The notes: generated from the letters alone by a model not told the origin. Numbered from the stretch's first letter, positions 1-11,932 are shown. The stretch: DNA of 64,000 nucleotides from Breviolum minutum Mf 1.05b.01 (GCA_000507305.1 DF239336.1:124001-188000); one strand, 5' to 3'. Made by a program: numbers and translations.

Positions 1-1237
1 TGTACACCCCGGAAAAATTGGCAAATTAAGATGCTTCACCTAAAAACACCTAATTGAAAAAGGAAAGTCACAAATTCCATCCACATCCATTTTTGGGTTC
101 TCCAGCGTTTAATCTTCCATCGAGGTATCTTCTCTATACTGGATATATGATTGGCCGATGTTCAAACCGAGCATCGCAAGGTCCCTTTGAAGATTTCACC
201 AGACAACCTTGGGGATCGTCGAAGGCTCCCCGTCGTCCGTGGAAGGAGTTTCATCCATTTGCAACCAATCACACTACAACGTTTTTTTTTTGAAAAGGCT
301 GTTTGATACCTCGATGATTTCAACTAGATATTTGTATACATATATTACGTATTGTATAGTGTATACATAGCAAAATTCAAGATGCTATCGTCATCACGAA
401 TCACATCAACTGGAAAAGTCAGCACACTTCCCAGTAGTTGACTACAACCTAAAAAGAAGAACATATTTGTGACTTGGGCATGGTTTCATCCCGAGCAGTT
501 CCTCAAATAGTATCCTATCACTGCTGCTCCCTGGGTGTCATCACAAAGCTTCTCGAAGATTTGTGAAGCACCGTCTTGGCCGAAACAATTTTTGCGTATA
601 TTTTTCTCAGTAGCAAGGTCGAAGTGGAAGTTTCGCTCCAAATTTCGAGCTCTGACTCCTTCAAAAATGGTGACACTTGTGGCAAAAAAGCGTTCAGAGG
701 AAGAGATGCATTGCATGAGTGGGTGGCTGTATGTGTCTCTATATGGTTTTACATGGTTTTACCATGTTTTACCGTTACCTGGCTGTATACTTCTATATTG
801 TATGGTTTTACCTTTCATATCCTTTCATATCCTTGTAAAACTGAAGTGCCTCGCTAAGAGACGAAACTCTTAGAGTCTTAGAGCCATAAACTCAGAGGAT
901 CCACAAGAAGTTCCTGGAAGTTTACCAAGATAGCAGTACTTTGACCCCAGGGTCTAGCATTTGGCCACCTATTCCAATGGCTTCTAATAGATTCTGACAA
1001 ATAAGATAGCAGATAGCAATGTGTATGAAAGATGGAAAATCACTTTCCAGCATTTGGATCATGATCAACTTGGGCCCCTGATTTGATTGGAAATACTCTT
1101 TTATTACAGGTCAATTCTTGCACCAGTTGAGGAATGCAATATATCATATCTGATTATTTTTGAAATATTTACAGGAATTTCATGGAATTTCAACTTCTAC
1201 ATTGTATATGCATAAGCTTAAGTTCGGTCATCAAAAG
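1..1237. other. No gene recognised
   Basis: AT-rich sequence with only short open frames on both strands. The 112-residue frame near 535-873 has composition like its surroundings and no recognisable motif. Nothing here could be assigned. I see no promoter, RNA gene or clear inverted-repeat element. Confidence 0.5.
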
Positions 1238-1378
1238 TACCCACCTTTTGGGCTCATGTTGCCACCCCATGGCAACATGGTGATGGTCGTTCCTTACCAC
1301 ATCCCCCATGGCCACATCCCGCCGAGTCGATGGCCGATGGCCTCACCCCAGTGCCACATGAGCATTGCATCTTTGATG
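1238..1378 (+). CDS. Candidate exon, Pro/His/Met-rich low-complexity protein
   Basis: A plus-strand frame follows an AG (CAAAAG|TACCC) and ends at a possible donor (TTTGATG|GTACAC), giving exactly 47 codons in phase 0. The peptide is rich in Pro, His and Met (for example LMLPPHGNMVMVVPYHIPHG) and has high GC at third codon positions compared with the AT-rich flanks. That supports coding DNA for a disordered or low-complexity segment. No family is recognised. A collagen-like Gly-Pro run in another plus frame and an open minus frame show that frame and strand are not certain. A family-G inverted-repeat element follows 80 bp downstream. Confidence 0.35.
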
Positions 1379-1457
1379 GTACACCGGGCCTACAGGGCCC
1401 CATGGGAAAACCATTGGAGACATCATGATCAAACGCAGTGGCAGCTGTTATCCATAT

Positions 1458-1563
1458 GGATGTTTCCAAAAATAGTGGGTTTTCCCCCCAAATCATCCGT
1501 TTTAATAGGGTTTTCCATTATTTTCACCATCCATTGTGAGGTACCCCTGTTTTTGGAAACACC
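1458..1563. mobile_element. Family G inverted-repeat element, copy 1
   Basis: The segment begins GGATGTTTCCAAAAATAG and ends CTGTTTTTGGAAACACCC, which are imperfect inverted repeats of about 18 bp. It is about 105 bp long and has no coding capacity, so it is MITE-like. A second copy with the same GGTGTTTCC ends is at 34564-34663. Family naming is mine; no superfamily is assigned. Confidence 0.6.
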
Positions 1564-1795
1564 CATGTATTAATATCCCGAAGATCCGAACTCCTTGACG
1601 AGAGGAGGTGGCGAAGGAGTATGTACAGTAATTATTCTCTGTTGTCGATATAAAGTTAGGATGATCTGATAAAATCACAAGTTGTTTACCAACCTAAAAA
1701 TGGAGAGAATTTAGGGGCTCAAAGATTTGTTGTTTTCTTTGGCATCTGTACAGTAACAAAATTCCTCATATTCAGCGAAACTGTGTTTTCATCGT

Positions 1796-1860
1796 TTCTG
1801 AGTTGAAATCACCCAATAGACTACCCTTTCTGAGTTGAAATCACCCAATAGACTACCCTT
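1796..1860. repeat. Tandem duplication, 2 x ~32 bp
   Basis: The unit TTCTGAGTTGAAATCACCCA plus 12 further bases occurs twice head to tail with essentially no differences. This looks like a recent local duplication. Confidence 0.95.
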
Positions 1861-2164
1861 GGGGCCAAAGGTAATTTTGTCGATAATAATAAAATGGGTG
1901 GTTTCTTATTTGGAATGAAAAGGCATTCAGTGAGCCCCCAAAGCAGGATAACCCGGTTCTCAAGTAACTATAGAGTATGAATGTGCACTGTAATATCAAA
2001 ACAACTGCAATATTGCTGTATAACATGTACAAACAACATCATATCATATCACATCATAATTATTATGTCAGATCATAAGAAATCATATCACATGATATCA
2101 AATCAAAACATATCACACTTCTACATATCTCTCACCCCTGGTGGAACACTTCCCATGAAACACC

Positions 2165-2322
2165 CCCCGGATTCGCCGATCCGACGACCTCTTTGTCGTT
2201 GTGTCCGATCCAAACGCCATCGAAGCGTGCGCGACTCAGCAGCTGATTCAACCCCGAGACAAGGCCATTGACGAGACCTGGGGTGAGGTTGCATCGAGTG
2301 CATCTTTGGTCCAAATTGTTGG
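2165..2322 (+). CDS. Candidate exon ending at a canonical GTGAGT donor
   Basis: A plus-strand frame includes the peptide RRSDDLFVVVSDPNAIEACA and continues through WGEVASSASLVQIV to a strong donor at CAAATTGTTG|GTGAGTG. Third positions are GC-rich and the hydrophobic/charged pattern is protein-like. The upstream edge is unclear: the frame is open back to about 2155, but no AG lies just upstream in the usual place. The minus strand is also open and has a CCCCAG acceptor, so strand is likely but not certain. I do not recognise the product. Confidence 0.45.
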
Positions 2323-4499
2323 TGAGTGTATAAGGTTGAATATATGTAGGATAATCCTTAGGAAACATGTCTTTCAGATTGAAGTTATGTTCCATACTGA
2401 TGCAAGTTTTTGTCTGTTCCATACTCTTGACGTTATGACCTCCAATATGCCAAATACTTCGAACTTCAAATAAAAGAGAAGCAGAAACATGGTTAGTTCA
2501 TACAACGGAGATTGGTGGTGCTGTTCATTCAACTGACATGATCATCTCCCTTCTCTGACGTCACACTCTATCATACATTCAAAAACGAGGGTGACTGCAA
2601 ACAAGAGGGGATGTTGTATTGAACCAAAACATGTTTTTTTTATGTAACGAATCAAAAGCTTATCAAGCATGACTCATGACCCATCTATAATACAAGAATT
2701 AAAGAGATTTATAAATGAACAAGTTGATTTGGCACAGTTCCAAAGAATTTCCATACAATTCCTATTGATTAAGGACCCTTTTACTACCACTACCTCTTTG
2801 AACATTTTAGTTAAGCCATCTTCACTCGGGCCTCGTAATTTGGGCATAGCCTCATCGGCTTGAGACTTCCTCGGTGTTCACTGTCAAAACCAAAAAAATC
2901 ATGGGGGGTCGGTCATCAACAAAAAGCCCCAGGTAAGTTGATGGATTTGTTGTTTACAAATGTTTGTCTTTTCTTTGTAAACTGTCATGCATAAATACAA
3001 ATAAAGAACCATCTTTTATATGCGATCTTTGTCTGTTGGTAGTCTGTAATTTCAAAGAGCAAAAATGGTGGGTTGTTGTGTTGTGTGTCAAGTTTCAACC
3101 ACTTCGAAATTTAAAAAGATATGAAAGTGAAAGTTGCATCATGTTCTTCAAATCCTTACCAACCTTACCTCCAAAAAAACATCAACATGCCATTGAAACG
3201 CACACACAAAGGCAAATCTTTTACATTCCTTACCAGGTTTGTTGGCATTCATGTATACTAAATATCGTCTACCTATGTTTTCCACAATTCGCCCATCCAT
3301 GACCTTGTTCAACACTAAACCAACACTCTGGACAAAGTATCTGCAAGGGCAAAACCATTTGCAAGATCTGAAGCCATGATGCGACTTTATATAATGCTAC
3401 ATGCTACATAGATATACGTTGGTATACATTGTCATCTTCCTTGGACCGCTGGATGCAAGTAGCTCCTCCCCCTTGACTCAGGAATGTTTGGGTACCTGTT
3501 CTCGTAAACGGAATAGTGAATAGTCCTTCAAACACAAAATGATGAACAACGTCCACCTCCACAAAACCAATAGGAGGCTCACATGTGTAAACTTGGCGAA
3601 TACCTATCCAATGTCACGAAGTTGACATTGCAAAATGGGTTGCAAAAGCATCATAAATCCGTATAGATCCTATGATAGGTTGGTTGAATTGTCTAGAGTC
3701 TAGGGTCTAAGGATCCATTTATTAAATTGGAAAGCCAATTCAGCCGATACTGAACGCCCAAGGGACAAGGTCTCAGCAACCTCTTTGGGAGCCTTGGCTT
3801 CCCATTCGTCCTGGGCGTCGGTTTTTTTCTTCATTTTTGAGGAAACATAGAAAGATGAAATAGAAAATCAACAGGAAATCTTACAAAATTAGTCAAAATT
3901 CTGAGTGTGACAGAAAATCAGGGGCCGATCAAAATCCGAGTAGAGTTTCCTAAAATGATGTTATTTTGAGTGGACTTTCGGAGTCCCTATGGAACCTGAA
4001 GACGACTCAATGGTTCAAACTTGCAGCTTTCCCATGTCACACGGCCATGTTTCTGACCAGTCGCTGAGTCTTTGCTCAACGGGAAGGTTTCTGGTTTCTT
4101 CAAACGATCCTCTGACTTTCCATTATATTGGTTGTTTAATAGGGATTCTTATAATGGTTTTATTATAATCACCTTCAAAACCCCAAACAGCCAGGGGCTC
4201 TTTTTCATTGCTCACATGTTCTCAAAGGTGAGTTGTTAACTCCAATGACTCTTTGCTGGAAGTTTGGAAACTCATCTTCTTCCCAACTATATACCTCCTC
4301 CCAGTAGTTGGGATTTATGTTGTAGACAGTTTCTTGGAGGGTATGTTGTTGCACTGTGGTTCTTGAACATGGCTAAAAATCATCAAAAACAGGAAAATGC
4401 CGGCCTCTTAAATTAGATCATCTTCCTAAGTACCATTCAAAAAAAAACATCTTTCAACCCACTACTTATAGCATTTTGTTAACCCCCACCTATCATTAC
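2323..4499. other. No gene recognised; one family E element
   Basis: AT-rich, with only short and biased open frames. The recognisable structure is the family E repeat at 4120-4215. Nothing else can be assigned. Confidence 0.45.
4120..4215. mobile_element. Family E repeat, copy 1
   Basis: It starts CCATTATATTGGTTG, has the internal block GGATTCTTATAATGG, and ends with AGGGGCTCTTTTTCATTGCTCA. The same order of blocks recurs at 19331, 25490 and 30535. The ends are related to TGGTTGG / CCAACCA inverted repeats, with a constant CATTGCTCA tail. It is non-coding. Confidence 0.6.
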
Positions 4500-4595
4500 C
4501 CAGGCATCATTTTGTGTGCCTGCCAAATGCCACCAAGCAGCCCAGAGCTGCAAGGCAGTACCAGCAGCTTCACTGGCACGACTCAGCAGTTGATC
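4500..4595 (-). CDS. Candidate exon, amphipathic helix
   Basis: On the minus strand an acceptor (CTCGCAG|GATC) and a GTAATG donor (GCCTGG|GTAATG) enclose exactly 32 codons in phase 0. The peptide begins DQLLSRASEAAGTALQLWAA and is helical in pattern, with high GC relative to the flanks. No family is recognised. It stands alone: I could not link it in phase to another exon. Confidence 0.45.
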
Positions 4596-5220
4596 CTGCG
4601 AGCTGTCTAAATGTGAGGGGTAAATAATTTCCCCTTGATACACTGGCGTGAGAAACCGTGTCCCTACTGCATTTCCGAAAGTTGAAGAAAAAATGGAAAA
4701 GGGATTGGAAAATGCTGATCCCTTTCAATGTGATTTTCAAATTTTGTTGCCCTTATGTAATCAAACGGATCAAGCGTATGTCCACTGCAAATTTGCAAAA
4801 CGATCCACCAAGGGAAGCCTGTATGTAAGAGTGCATTGGCCTTTAACTAGGCAGCTTTAAAATCATTGCACTTATAATCAAGGTACATTTTGGAATGTTC
4901 CCCTTCCCAGCAATAGTGGGTGGGGATGGTTGTGGGATCATTCTAAACGTATATCACAGTAGGGCATCTCTAGTTGGATCTCGTCATTAAAGCCTCAAAA
5001 AAACAGATGTCTCACCCAAAAATTGGCCATTGCCGGGTACTACATATGCTGTACAGTTCTAAGGATGAAGGGATCAACATGTCCATCCTGTTTCCCAGGC
5101 CATCACCTGCAGTTGTTCGAGACCAAGACCTTGAAAAGTTTCAGCCAAGCGAAGCAAGGTACCTGTAGACAGATTGGTTGGCGGCAACGAGATCAAGTTC
5201 GGGGTTGTAGATTAAATCTG

Positions 5221-5340
5221 CCCTAAAAGCTAACAGCCATTTTGCCCCTGAAAATAGGCCGAAACGCCCCGAACAGAAATTCCAATCGTATTCCAACCAT
5301 CCATGGGCTTCAGGTGCAAACTTGCTGTTTGTTTCAGGGA
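5221..5340. mobile_element. Family C inverted-repeat element
   Basis: It begins CCCTAAAAGCTAACAGCC and ends GCTGTTTGTTTCAGGGA, an imperfect terminal inverted repeat. The core carries CCTGAAAATAGGCC, which recurs in other family C copies. It is about 120 bp and non-coding, so MITE-like. Confidence 0.65.
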
Positions 5341-6383
5341 TTGTAGTAGATTTGGCCCTGAAATCAAAGCCTTGGCACCCTGCTTTCACCTGAAGATCTT
5401 GGGGACAAACCATCTGTGGGGGCTTTATTTGTTTCCTTGGAGTTGGGTCCTCCAGGAGGATGCGACCGGGAGATGTTGCAAGGTTCCATGTGCTGATCCT
5501 GAAGAGTCTTACATGGAAAGCAGGGAACAAATGAGGAAAAATGGCTATTTGGTGGTTAGCCCTGTTAGTAGTGAATAGCCTCAACTGGGGATTCCCTATA
5601 TATGTAAAGGATGATTTGGAAAAGGGACTGGCCAACCATCGGTTGAGATTGACTCCATACTGTCGGTCATTGAATTCCCGGTACCACTTCGTGGGTCCAC
5701 CATGGTGCACAGGCAATCGATTCTTAGGATGTTCACCCAGGCAAGGGATTTGTATATCTATATACTGTATGTATGAAGGCTTTTTCAATAAAACATGTTC
5801 TTCAACATGTGGTGCATGGAATACATAGATATCTTATCAAATATCACATATTGTGGTATCTGACGACACAATAATTGCGGTACTATGCTGTAGAATATGA
5901 TATTGTCATATGATGACTGATTTGTTCTTTTTGCCTCTGGTCTTCGGAAATTTCAGGATTCCAATTCACTTTGCATGTGCATTCCTGGTCACTTCACCAA
6001 GAAAATCAAGGCTGAAAGCCACATGTATCATTAAAGAAACACATCAACACCAAACCGTATCCTTGTTGATATATTTATATAAAGGAAAAATGGAGGGAAA
6101 CACCTGGAGAGTTCCAATATTTTGCAAGGGCTTACAGATCCCAGGTTATCCCAAGTCTGATCATCAAACATGTGTTCCAAAGTACGGATATCTCATAGTA
6201 CCTCTGTATATACCGTATGCATCAAAATTTAGGACCCCACACATACCCAAACAAGAGCGTGAACGTCACTAGAAAACTTGGCTTGATCATTACGCTTTTT
6301 GAAACTATCTAACATCCCCTACAAAGAAGCCTTGGACAAAAAAAAACAACAACCAGTCTTCCCAAAACATCAATTTTCAGGTG

Positions 6384-6503
6384 CTACACCCCTGAAGTTT
6401 AACAATTTGCCCCTGTAAAAATGTTGCTTAAAGGACGATCCTTTTCAGGTAATTTTTCTGGGGCGAACTGTAAATGTTCAGCTGCTATCTTAGTTTCAGG
6501 GTA
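6384..6503. mobile_element. Family C inverted-repeat element
   Basis: The left end CTACACCCCTGAAGTTTAAC and right end TTAGTTTCAGGGTA are inverted relatives of the other family C ends. It is about 120 bp with no coding capacity. Confidence 0.55.
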
Positions 6504-7490
6504 TCTCCAAGTTCAATCCAACTTCTACAAGCTCCAGTTGATCCAACTGCCTGAATGGAGTTTGACCATGCCAGCCGCCACATCCAGAAATCGGCTCACC
6601 TTTCGTGAATGTTCCAAGAACCAGGCAAGTAGAAGCAAACAAAGTGGTGAATCGTATGCTCAACATAGCAGCATCTAGCAGCATTTATGGTAATAGTATC
6701 TAAAAGGGTTGAAACCAAGTCAAACTTGAATATCAACGTAATATCACTCATGGCTTCTCAGTCACACACTTAATCAGAACAATTTCTACTCATTAACCAA
6801 AACTTCTATCTACGCAAATAGACTGTCATCATGCAGTACTTCAACCAATACTGCTGATGGAAGAACACCTGCACCAGTTAATATGGAGAATATCTCGTTC
6901 TTCGAGGGTTTCATACATAAGAGGTGCTCGATTTCTGGCAGTGACACAGTCCAACCTTGATAATCTGCCACTAATTATCACACAAACAATTTCCACGGAT
7001 TCCACACAGGCTGCATATGAATGAAGCACAATTTCTGTGACTTCAGTGTAACATCGTATTTATGGGTCCCGGAAAGATTCGCCCATGTCTTCAACTCACT
7101 TCAACCAAGGTGGAAAAACCAAACACCCCAAACCTGAACAAAGCAAATCTTTCTGGTGAAACAAAAACCGAATTCACCAGCCTAGACAAGGCTGACAGAA
7201 GATGAACTCCCTGTATACATGTGTATAACTTACATACCATCTGGAATGGCTACACTAACGTCCTCACTGCAAAAATTTTATTGGAACCATTTGACCCTAC
7301 AAAAACTAGGGTTTCGACCCCACCTTTGGTTCCAAGGATCCAGGCCGAGGTCATTGGGTTGGAGAAGCAACATTGGACAACATTGGGAGACACAAAAATG
7401 CATCCCCTATCTAGCCCATGTACGTGTTCACCTGCCTACCAGGCTCATACCTGTTTACCATGATCTACCTGACATTGACATTGTAAGAGG

Positions 7491-7552
7491 AGTTAGTTAG
7501 TTAGTTAGTTAGTTTGTTTGTTTGTTTGTTTGTTTGTTTGTTTGTTTGTTAG
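7491..7552. repeat. Compound microsatellite (TTAG)n-(TTTG)n
   Basis: An AGTT run changes abruptly to a GTTT run of about eight units and returns to one AGTT at the end. The single-base switch inside one tract suggests expansion of a variant unit. It is internal to the contig and too short and mixed to be a telomere. Confidence 0.95.
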
Positions 7553-7690
7553 TTGATCCGGGCAAGACTTGAGAAAACATGAGCGCAAACAACCGAAGTG
7601 ATTACGAGAAGACTCAAAGTCAAAGCTGGCAGGAATGCCTCCATCCAAAAAAAAAACACTCATTTCGGATCCTCCATTGTCAACGCCCAG

Positions 7691-7766
7691 GGACTAAAGG
7701 TAAAGTCTTGGCCACTGGACATTGGACGTCTTTGGCCGGAATCCAGCAAACTTCACCTGCAATGCA
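7691..7766 (+). CDS. Exon of an unrecognised spliced gene (first of two)
   Basis: An AG|G acceptor (CAACGCCCAG|GGAC) and a canonical donor (AATGCA|GTAAGT) enclose 76 nt. In the frame starting after two bases the peptide is TKGKVLATGHWTSLAGIQQT and ends SPAMQ. The exon ends in phase 2, which matches the next exon at 7894 with no stop at the junction. Third positions are GC-rich compared with the introns. The product is not recognised; flanking exons were not located. Evidence is splice signals plus phase agreement, not homology. Confidence 0.5.
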
Positions 7767-7893
7767 GTAAGTTGGCTGGTCATGGGGGAAGTTGTTACAC
7801 GTCACGTTGAGAGATAAGTTTCCCGTTGCACATCTTCTGGAAACAAAACATATCGAATGGGTGGTAGATTATATTTTTTTTTCAATTTTGCAG

Positions 7894-7942
7894 ATGTCTT
7901 GCAAGGAACTTGAAACTCAGGGTGGCCGACCTGATCGTTTTC
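7894..7942 (+). CDS. Exon of an unrecognised spliced gene (second of two)
   Basis: Follows a 127-nt intron (7767-7893) with GTAAGT at its start and a pyrimidine-rich TTTTTCAATTTTGCAG at its end. Joined in phase with the previous exon, it reads CLARNLKLRVADLIVF and stops being clear at a possible donor TTTTC|GTGAAC. An alternative frame from an ATG at 7894 is also open, to 8037, but does not join the previous exon without a phase change. Function unknown. Confidence 0.45.
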
Positions 7943-9044
7943 GTGAACTTTTCATGATGCTTTTTCTTCAAATTCTGGAGTGGACGGCAGCTGTACCCGT
8001 TTTGGCAAGGACGATAGTGGGGTTTATGATAGTTTGAAGTGAAATGATGTCTTGAAAAGGGCTGGATACTGGTGGTCCTGAACTAGCCCCCCAAGCTTGA
8101 AATAAGAGCTACTTCCAACCAACGTAATGGAGACACGCTGGAATCATTTCTTCAAAACGATGTGTTTAACGACGTTGAGCAAACCGACTCTTCGGAAGAC
8201 AAGTCTTTGCCTGGAGTGAACACAGAAACATGTTGGAGGAAAAAAGACAAACTAGCTTCACAACTGATTGCCTTTTGATCCATCTCAAGCTGCACCATCG
8301 CTAAGAAAAACAACGATCGTTTGAGGTTTGGACCAAATTATGTTGCTGTTTTGCTCACATTGGAAAGTCCATTTGTATTGTTTGTAGAGATTTCATAGCC
8401 ATGGCCGATTCAATCTACTTAGCATCTATACATCATGTTTTTGTATGTTTTTGTAGTGTACAAAAAAGGACGTGCAAGTTAACACTCTAATTAATACAGT
8501 AATGCTTCCCAAAAAACAAAAAAACTTTAGACAAGTGCACAATCTAAACTGCTTTGGGTTTGTACATCAACTCATCCGTGCCGTTTCCCAGAAGCCGCCT
8601 CCCTCAGTTAAGCGGACGGAGACATTCTCCAAATCCACGGTCTGCGGATTTTTCAAGCACTTTCTGGGCTTTTCAGGATCAATGATCGGATCAACGACCA
8701 TTCAAATACAGGGATGATACTGACGTAGTGTTATTCTAAATATAGTTTTTAAGTTGTAAGTTCTAACCTTAACTACTGGCAAACCATGACTAGCCATTGA
8801 TCCTAAATTCCATGTAGGAATCATGTGCAGTACCCTCCCGTAGTCCAACATAGCCATGATGGAAGTGCAATGAAAATACTGAAACCTCAACGTTGTAGCC
8901 CCAGCGGCCTGACAAATGCCAGTGCCCTTCGGTGTCTCAACTACCAATCCTGGAGATGCTGGTAGAACCTGAGGCTGGGTTCGGCATGGTTGAACATCTC
9001 AAGGAGCAGTGACTTTGTTACTTGTGTAGTACATGAATCATCAA
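7943..9044. other. No assigned gene; one ambiguous exon-like segment
   Basis: A GC-richer segment near 8580-8680 is open on both strands (plus: KRTETFSKSTVCGFFKHFLG; minus: TVDLENVSVRLTEGGGFWET). It may be an exon, but the strand cannot be decided by eye. The rest is AT-rich with nothing recognisable. Confidence 0.35.
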
Positions 9045-9149
9045 TACTGTTGATGGAAGAAATCCTGCACCACCTGGGACGTATAAAACCCTGCAAATAA
9101 TGGGATATTTACCATATCAACTGGTGCAGGATTTCTTCCATCAACAGTA
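9045..9149. mobile_element. Family A inverted-repeat element, near-perfect copy
   Basis: Terminal inverted repeats of about 28 bp start TACTGTTGATGGAAGAAATC and mirror GATTTCTTCCATCAACAGTA. The core holds CGTATAAAACCCTGCAAAT and AATGGGATA. The outer TA on each side fits a TA target duplication, as in Tc1/mariner-type MITEs (inference). It has no coding capacity. Confidence 0.85.
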
Positions 9150-9939
9150 TCATCACGTTCATCAGTATATAAAGAACCTGACTTGAAATTGCATTTGAAA
9201 ACCTCCCTGAAATGGCTACTTTTAAAGGTCTAAGTGAAGCTTGGCAACCAGTTGATCCAATCAATTCGTATCTGGAGGTTCAACGAATCGATTATGATCC
9301 TTATTCAACTACCCTTGATGATCAGGAGAACAGGACTGTTTCTTCAAAAAAATGCAACAACAGTCTTTGGGTCTTCATTTCTTGCGTACACTCATATTTT
9401 GGACCCTTCGATTGATTCATTCCTGAGAGTCATGGCTCCAATTTGGTGTATTCCAAGGTCCATTGCTTCCTGTAAACCAAGCAATATCACCAGAAACAAT
9501 CGGATTTTGCAAGTGCAATCCACAACTCCCATGTTTCCTGTCTTCAAACATTTAGATCTTCTCTTACTGGAACATTGCATACGTACATTTGTCTAATCTT
9601 GTCTGTAAATCAGGATCCAAAATCTCAGTCAGTCATCATCTCGTTTCAACCAACATGATCAACACTCCCAGTCCTGTTCCAGTCACCCTCCTCCTACACC
9701 GTTTCTTTCATTTCTGTTGGGCCTGTTTCATCTCCTCCCTTCGCAGAAAGGCGCGATTGTTTCGGCTTAAGGGCCCCCAAAGCTGAACCTGGCATTGTGA
9801 AAGAAAGGATTGAGGAAACAATCTTGTGCCGGTGATACACTGTATGTATATTGTATATTTCTAGCCTTGTATATTGTTCTTGTGGTTATTAAGAAGGATG
9901 TTGTGACAGTGATTGTGGTTGTAATTATTGCTGTTGTTG

Positions 9940-9969
9940 TGGTTGTTGTTGCCGCTGCTGTTGTTGCTC

Positions 9970-10024
<55 letters not shown>

Positions 10025-10033
10025 GGTTGTTGT
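9940..10033. repeat. (GTT)n microsatellite
   Basis: Imperfect then perfect TTG/GTT triplets, about 90 bp. The apparent poly-Val, poly-Thr and poly-Asn open frames over this tract are artefacts of the repeat. Confidence 0.97.
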
Positions 10034-10539
10034 GATCGCTGTTGTCGTCCTTGTTGCTGGTGATGCTGGATTCAAAGCAGTAATTACCTAGCACTCAACT
10101 GACCCCTTTTTTGGTGGGTTGATTCTTTCAACATATGGGCCCCATTTGGGTTCTAGGTACATTATGATCATTGAACTTTTCACACCATCGACATACACTC
10201 ATGAATTCAAGATAGGCGAAAGTACATTCATAGACATTGAATGATCATAGATTATTAAAACCCTCGAAAACTATATGACAAAGGAATAGTGGAACATAAA
10301 GCGACAAAAGGGGAAGATTCTGCACTTGCAAGTCCTTAGCAATCTGATGGATTTTCCACTGATTTATTGAGGAGTTTAAATTGCAGAAAGGATGTCTCCC
10401 CTCCAATTTCAGAAGGTAGAACTGAAAATCAGCGTTCTACACCAAACACGTGAACCCTGAAAATAAGTCATGGACTACTATAATTATATGATATGAAATG
10501 CATTGAAATGCCTTTTTCAACATACAAGTTAAAGAGCCC

Positions 10540-10633
10540 TTAAGCCCAAGTTTCTTGTCCCGCGAAAAAAAATATGGCCTCATGCATGTCATCTTCCTGG
10601 CGATAGCGTAAGACAACGCCCGGGCCAAAACTA
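10540..10633 (-). CDS. Candidate exon, possibly C-terminal
   Basis: On the minus strand an acceptor GCGTTCTCAG|T is followed by one base and 30 codons to a TAA. The peptide reads SFGPGVVLRYRQEDDMHEAI then FFFAGQETWA. The charge pattern is protein-like and the GC content is raised. A GC-type donor just before the stop (TTGG|GCTTAA) is an alternative. The plus strand is partly open too and has a GTAAGA donor. Product not recognised. The minus exon at 11028-11099 lies upstream but does not join it in phase directly. Confidence 0.4.
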
Positions 10634-11027
10634 CTGAGAACGCAGGTACCCAAAGCGCCTCAGTTCATCATGTGCTCCCCTGCAGTTGTGGAAAAGAATT
10701 GAGTGTGACCCACAGCTATTACGAACTATTACAGGCATCTACAATCATTCTGAAGATTGATTAGATTTGATTAGGGATGGTTATAAATCATATTAATGCT
10801 GGCAGCAGTGAGACAACCACACTTCCAACATCCAAGCTTTCTTGTAGTATTTGTGGCGGCTAGGGTGATTAAGAACTCTATTTGGGCTGCATTAGACCCA
10901 ATGAATATAATTGAATATATACGTATAGGGACAGGATGATTTAGATTCTTTCAAATGATATACGAAAGATATATTTAAAAACTTCCATCTTTCTTTTATC
11001 CAAGGCGCACCATGAGCTTCTTTGCAC

Positions 11028-11099
11028 CTGCTCTGGCCGCACGTGCATGACACTCCGATCATTCCTTTCGTCGCCGGGATGACCCGCATCTAAGATCAC
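11028..11099 (-). CDS. Candidate exon with clean splice sites
   Basis: Between an acceptor TCCGCGCCAG|GTG and a donor GAGCAG|GTGCAAAG the minus strand encodes exactly 24 codons in phase 0: VILDAGHPGDERNDRSVMHV then RPEQ. GC content and codon choice differ from the flanks. No family recognised. On the plus strand an AG|G acceptor (ATCCAAG|GCGCAC) opens a competing 25-codon frame, so strand is probable rather than certain. Confidence 0.45.
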
Positions 11100-11842
11100 C
11101 TGGCGCGGAGGTACCGAATGCGGGAGTCTAAGAAAATTGTTTGCTTCATCAAGAGGTGGTGAAGGGTCCAGGGTATGAATCTACATGTCTTGGAATTTTG
11201 GTTATCTTTGTTTGGGGATAGGAAAGCACACCAGCTCCGTTCTGTCAAGATGTTGAATTCTTGTGGTATACCACGTTCAAGATCCTGACTGTTGGTATTG
11301 CAGAGTAAACCAAACACACTATGACACATGATCACAAACGAACAGTGTATTTACATACAAAGGTTCTTTGTAAACATATGGTGCTCTTAATAGCTGGGAC
11401 ATTGCCTTTGAAAAACAGGTTGTCATTACGTTAATCAGAATCATTTATAGGGCTTTCATGTTGGGAGAGTCAATTCATCAGAACACTCCATGAACACATT
11501 TTCTGTGACATCTTCTACCCGGTCTCAAATTAACACTGTTAATAATGAGTAAGACGGTAAGCCGATGGGTCTTCCCTAAATCTCGATTGGGGCCCGCAAT
11601 ACATCTACATATCGGGAGACTGTAGGTTGTAGTACCACTTTCTGCAAATGAAAACGACATTTTCCAACCAAAATATCCAAGGGAAAATACACATAGACGC
11701 GGGAAGGAAATTTTGAATGTAGCAAACACATGCTTGATGATTCAGAAATCCACATCAACATCTCACTATTTACCATGGGTTTAGGAGCATGAAGGGAGGG
11801 GAGTTGTGGCTCGGAGGCCAACATCAAAAGCCTTGGAAACCT

Positions 11843-11932
11843 AAGGATCCATGGGAATGTCATGTTCACCAACGTTACCATAAAAGCCAATCAAATGGAG
11901 GTAACTTGACCAGTCCCATGGATCCTATGGGA
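11843..11932. mobile_element. Family B inverted-repeat element
   Basis: The left end is AAGGATCCATGGGAATGTC and the right end CCCATGGATCCTATGGG, with the family core around CCATAAAAGCCAATC. It is non-coding and diverged relative to the 48781 and 49343 copies. Confidence 0.55.

Larger units (their letters stand above)
4860..7690. other. No gene recognised; two family C elements and a microsatellite
   Basis: Contains family C elements at 5221-5340 and 6384-6503, a half-copy of family A near 6855-6900, and the compound microsatellite at 7491-7552. The 215-residue minus frame at 5141-5788 overlaps the first family C element and has no recognisable domain, so I do not call it a gene. Confidence 0.4.

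Noticed and set aside
5141-5788. 215-residue minus-strand open frame, the longest in the window
   Set aside because: It covers a family C element and AT-rich DNA, has no recognisable domain and shows no codon bias.
7491-7552. Telomeric repeat
   Set aside because: TTAG/TTTG units are mixed, short and internal; no extended telomere motif is present.
9767-10094. Poly-Val, poly-Thr and poly-Asn open frames
   Set aside because: They are translations of the (GTT)n tract; any frame is open over such a repeat.
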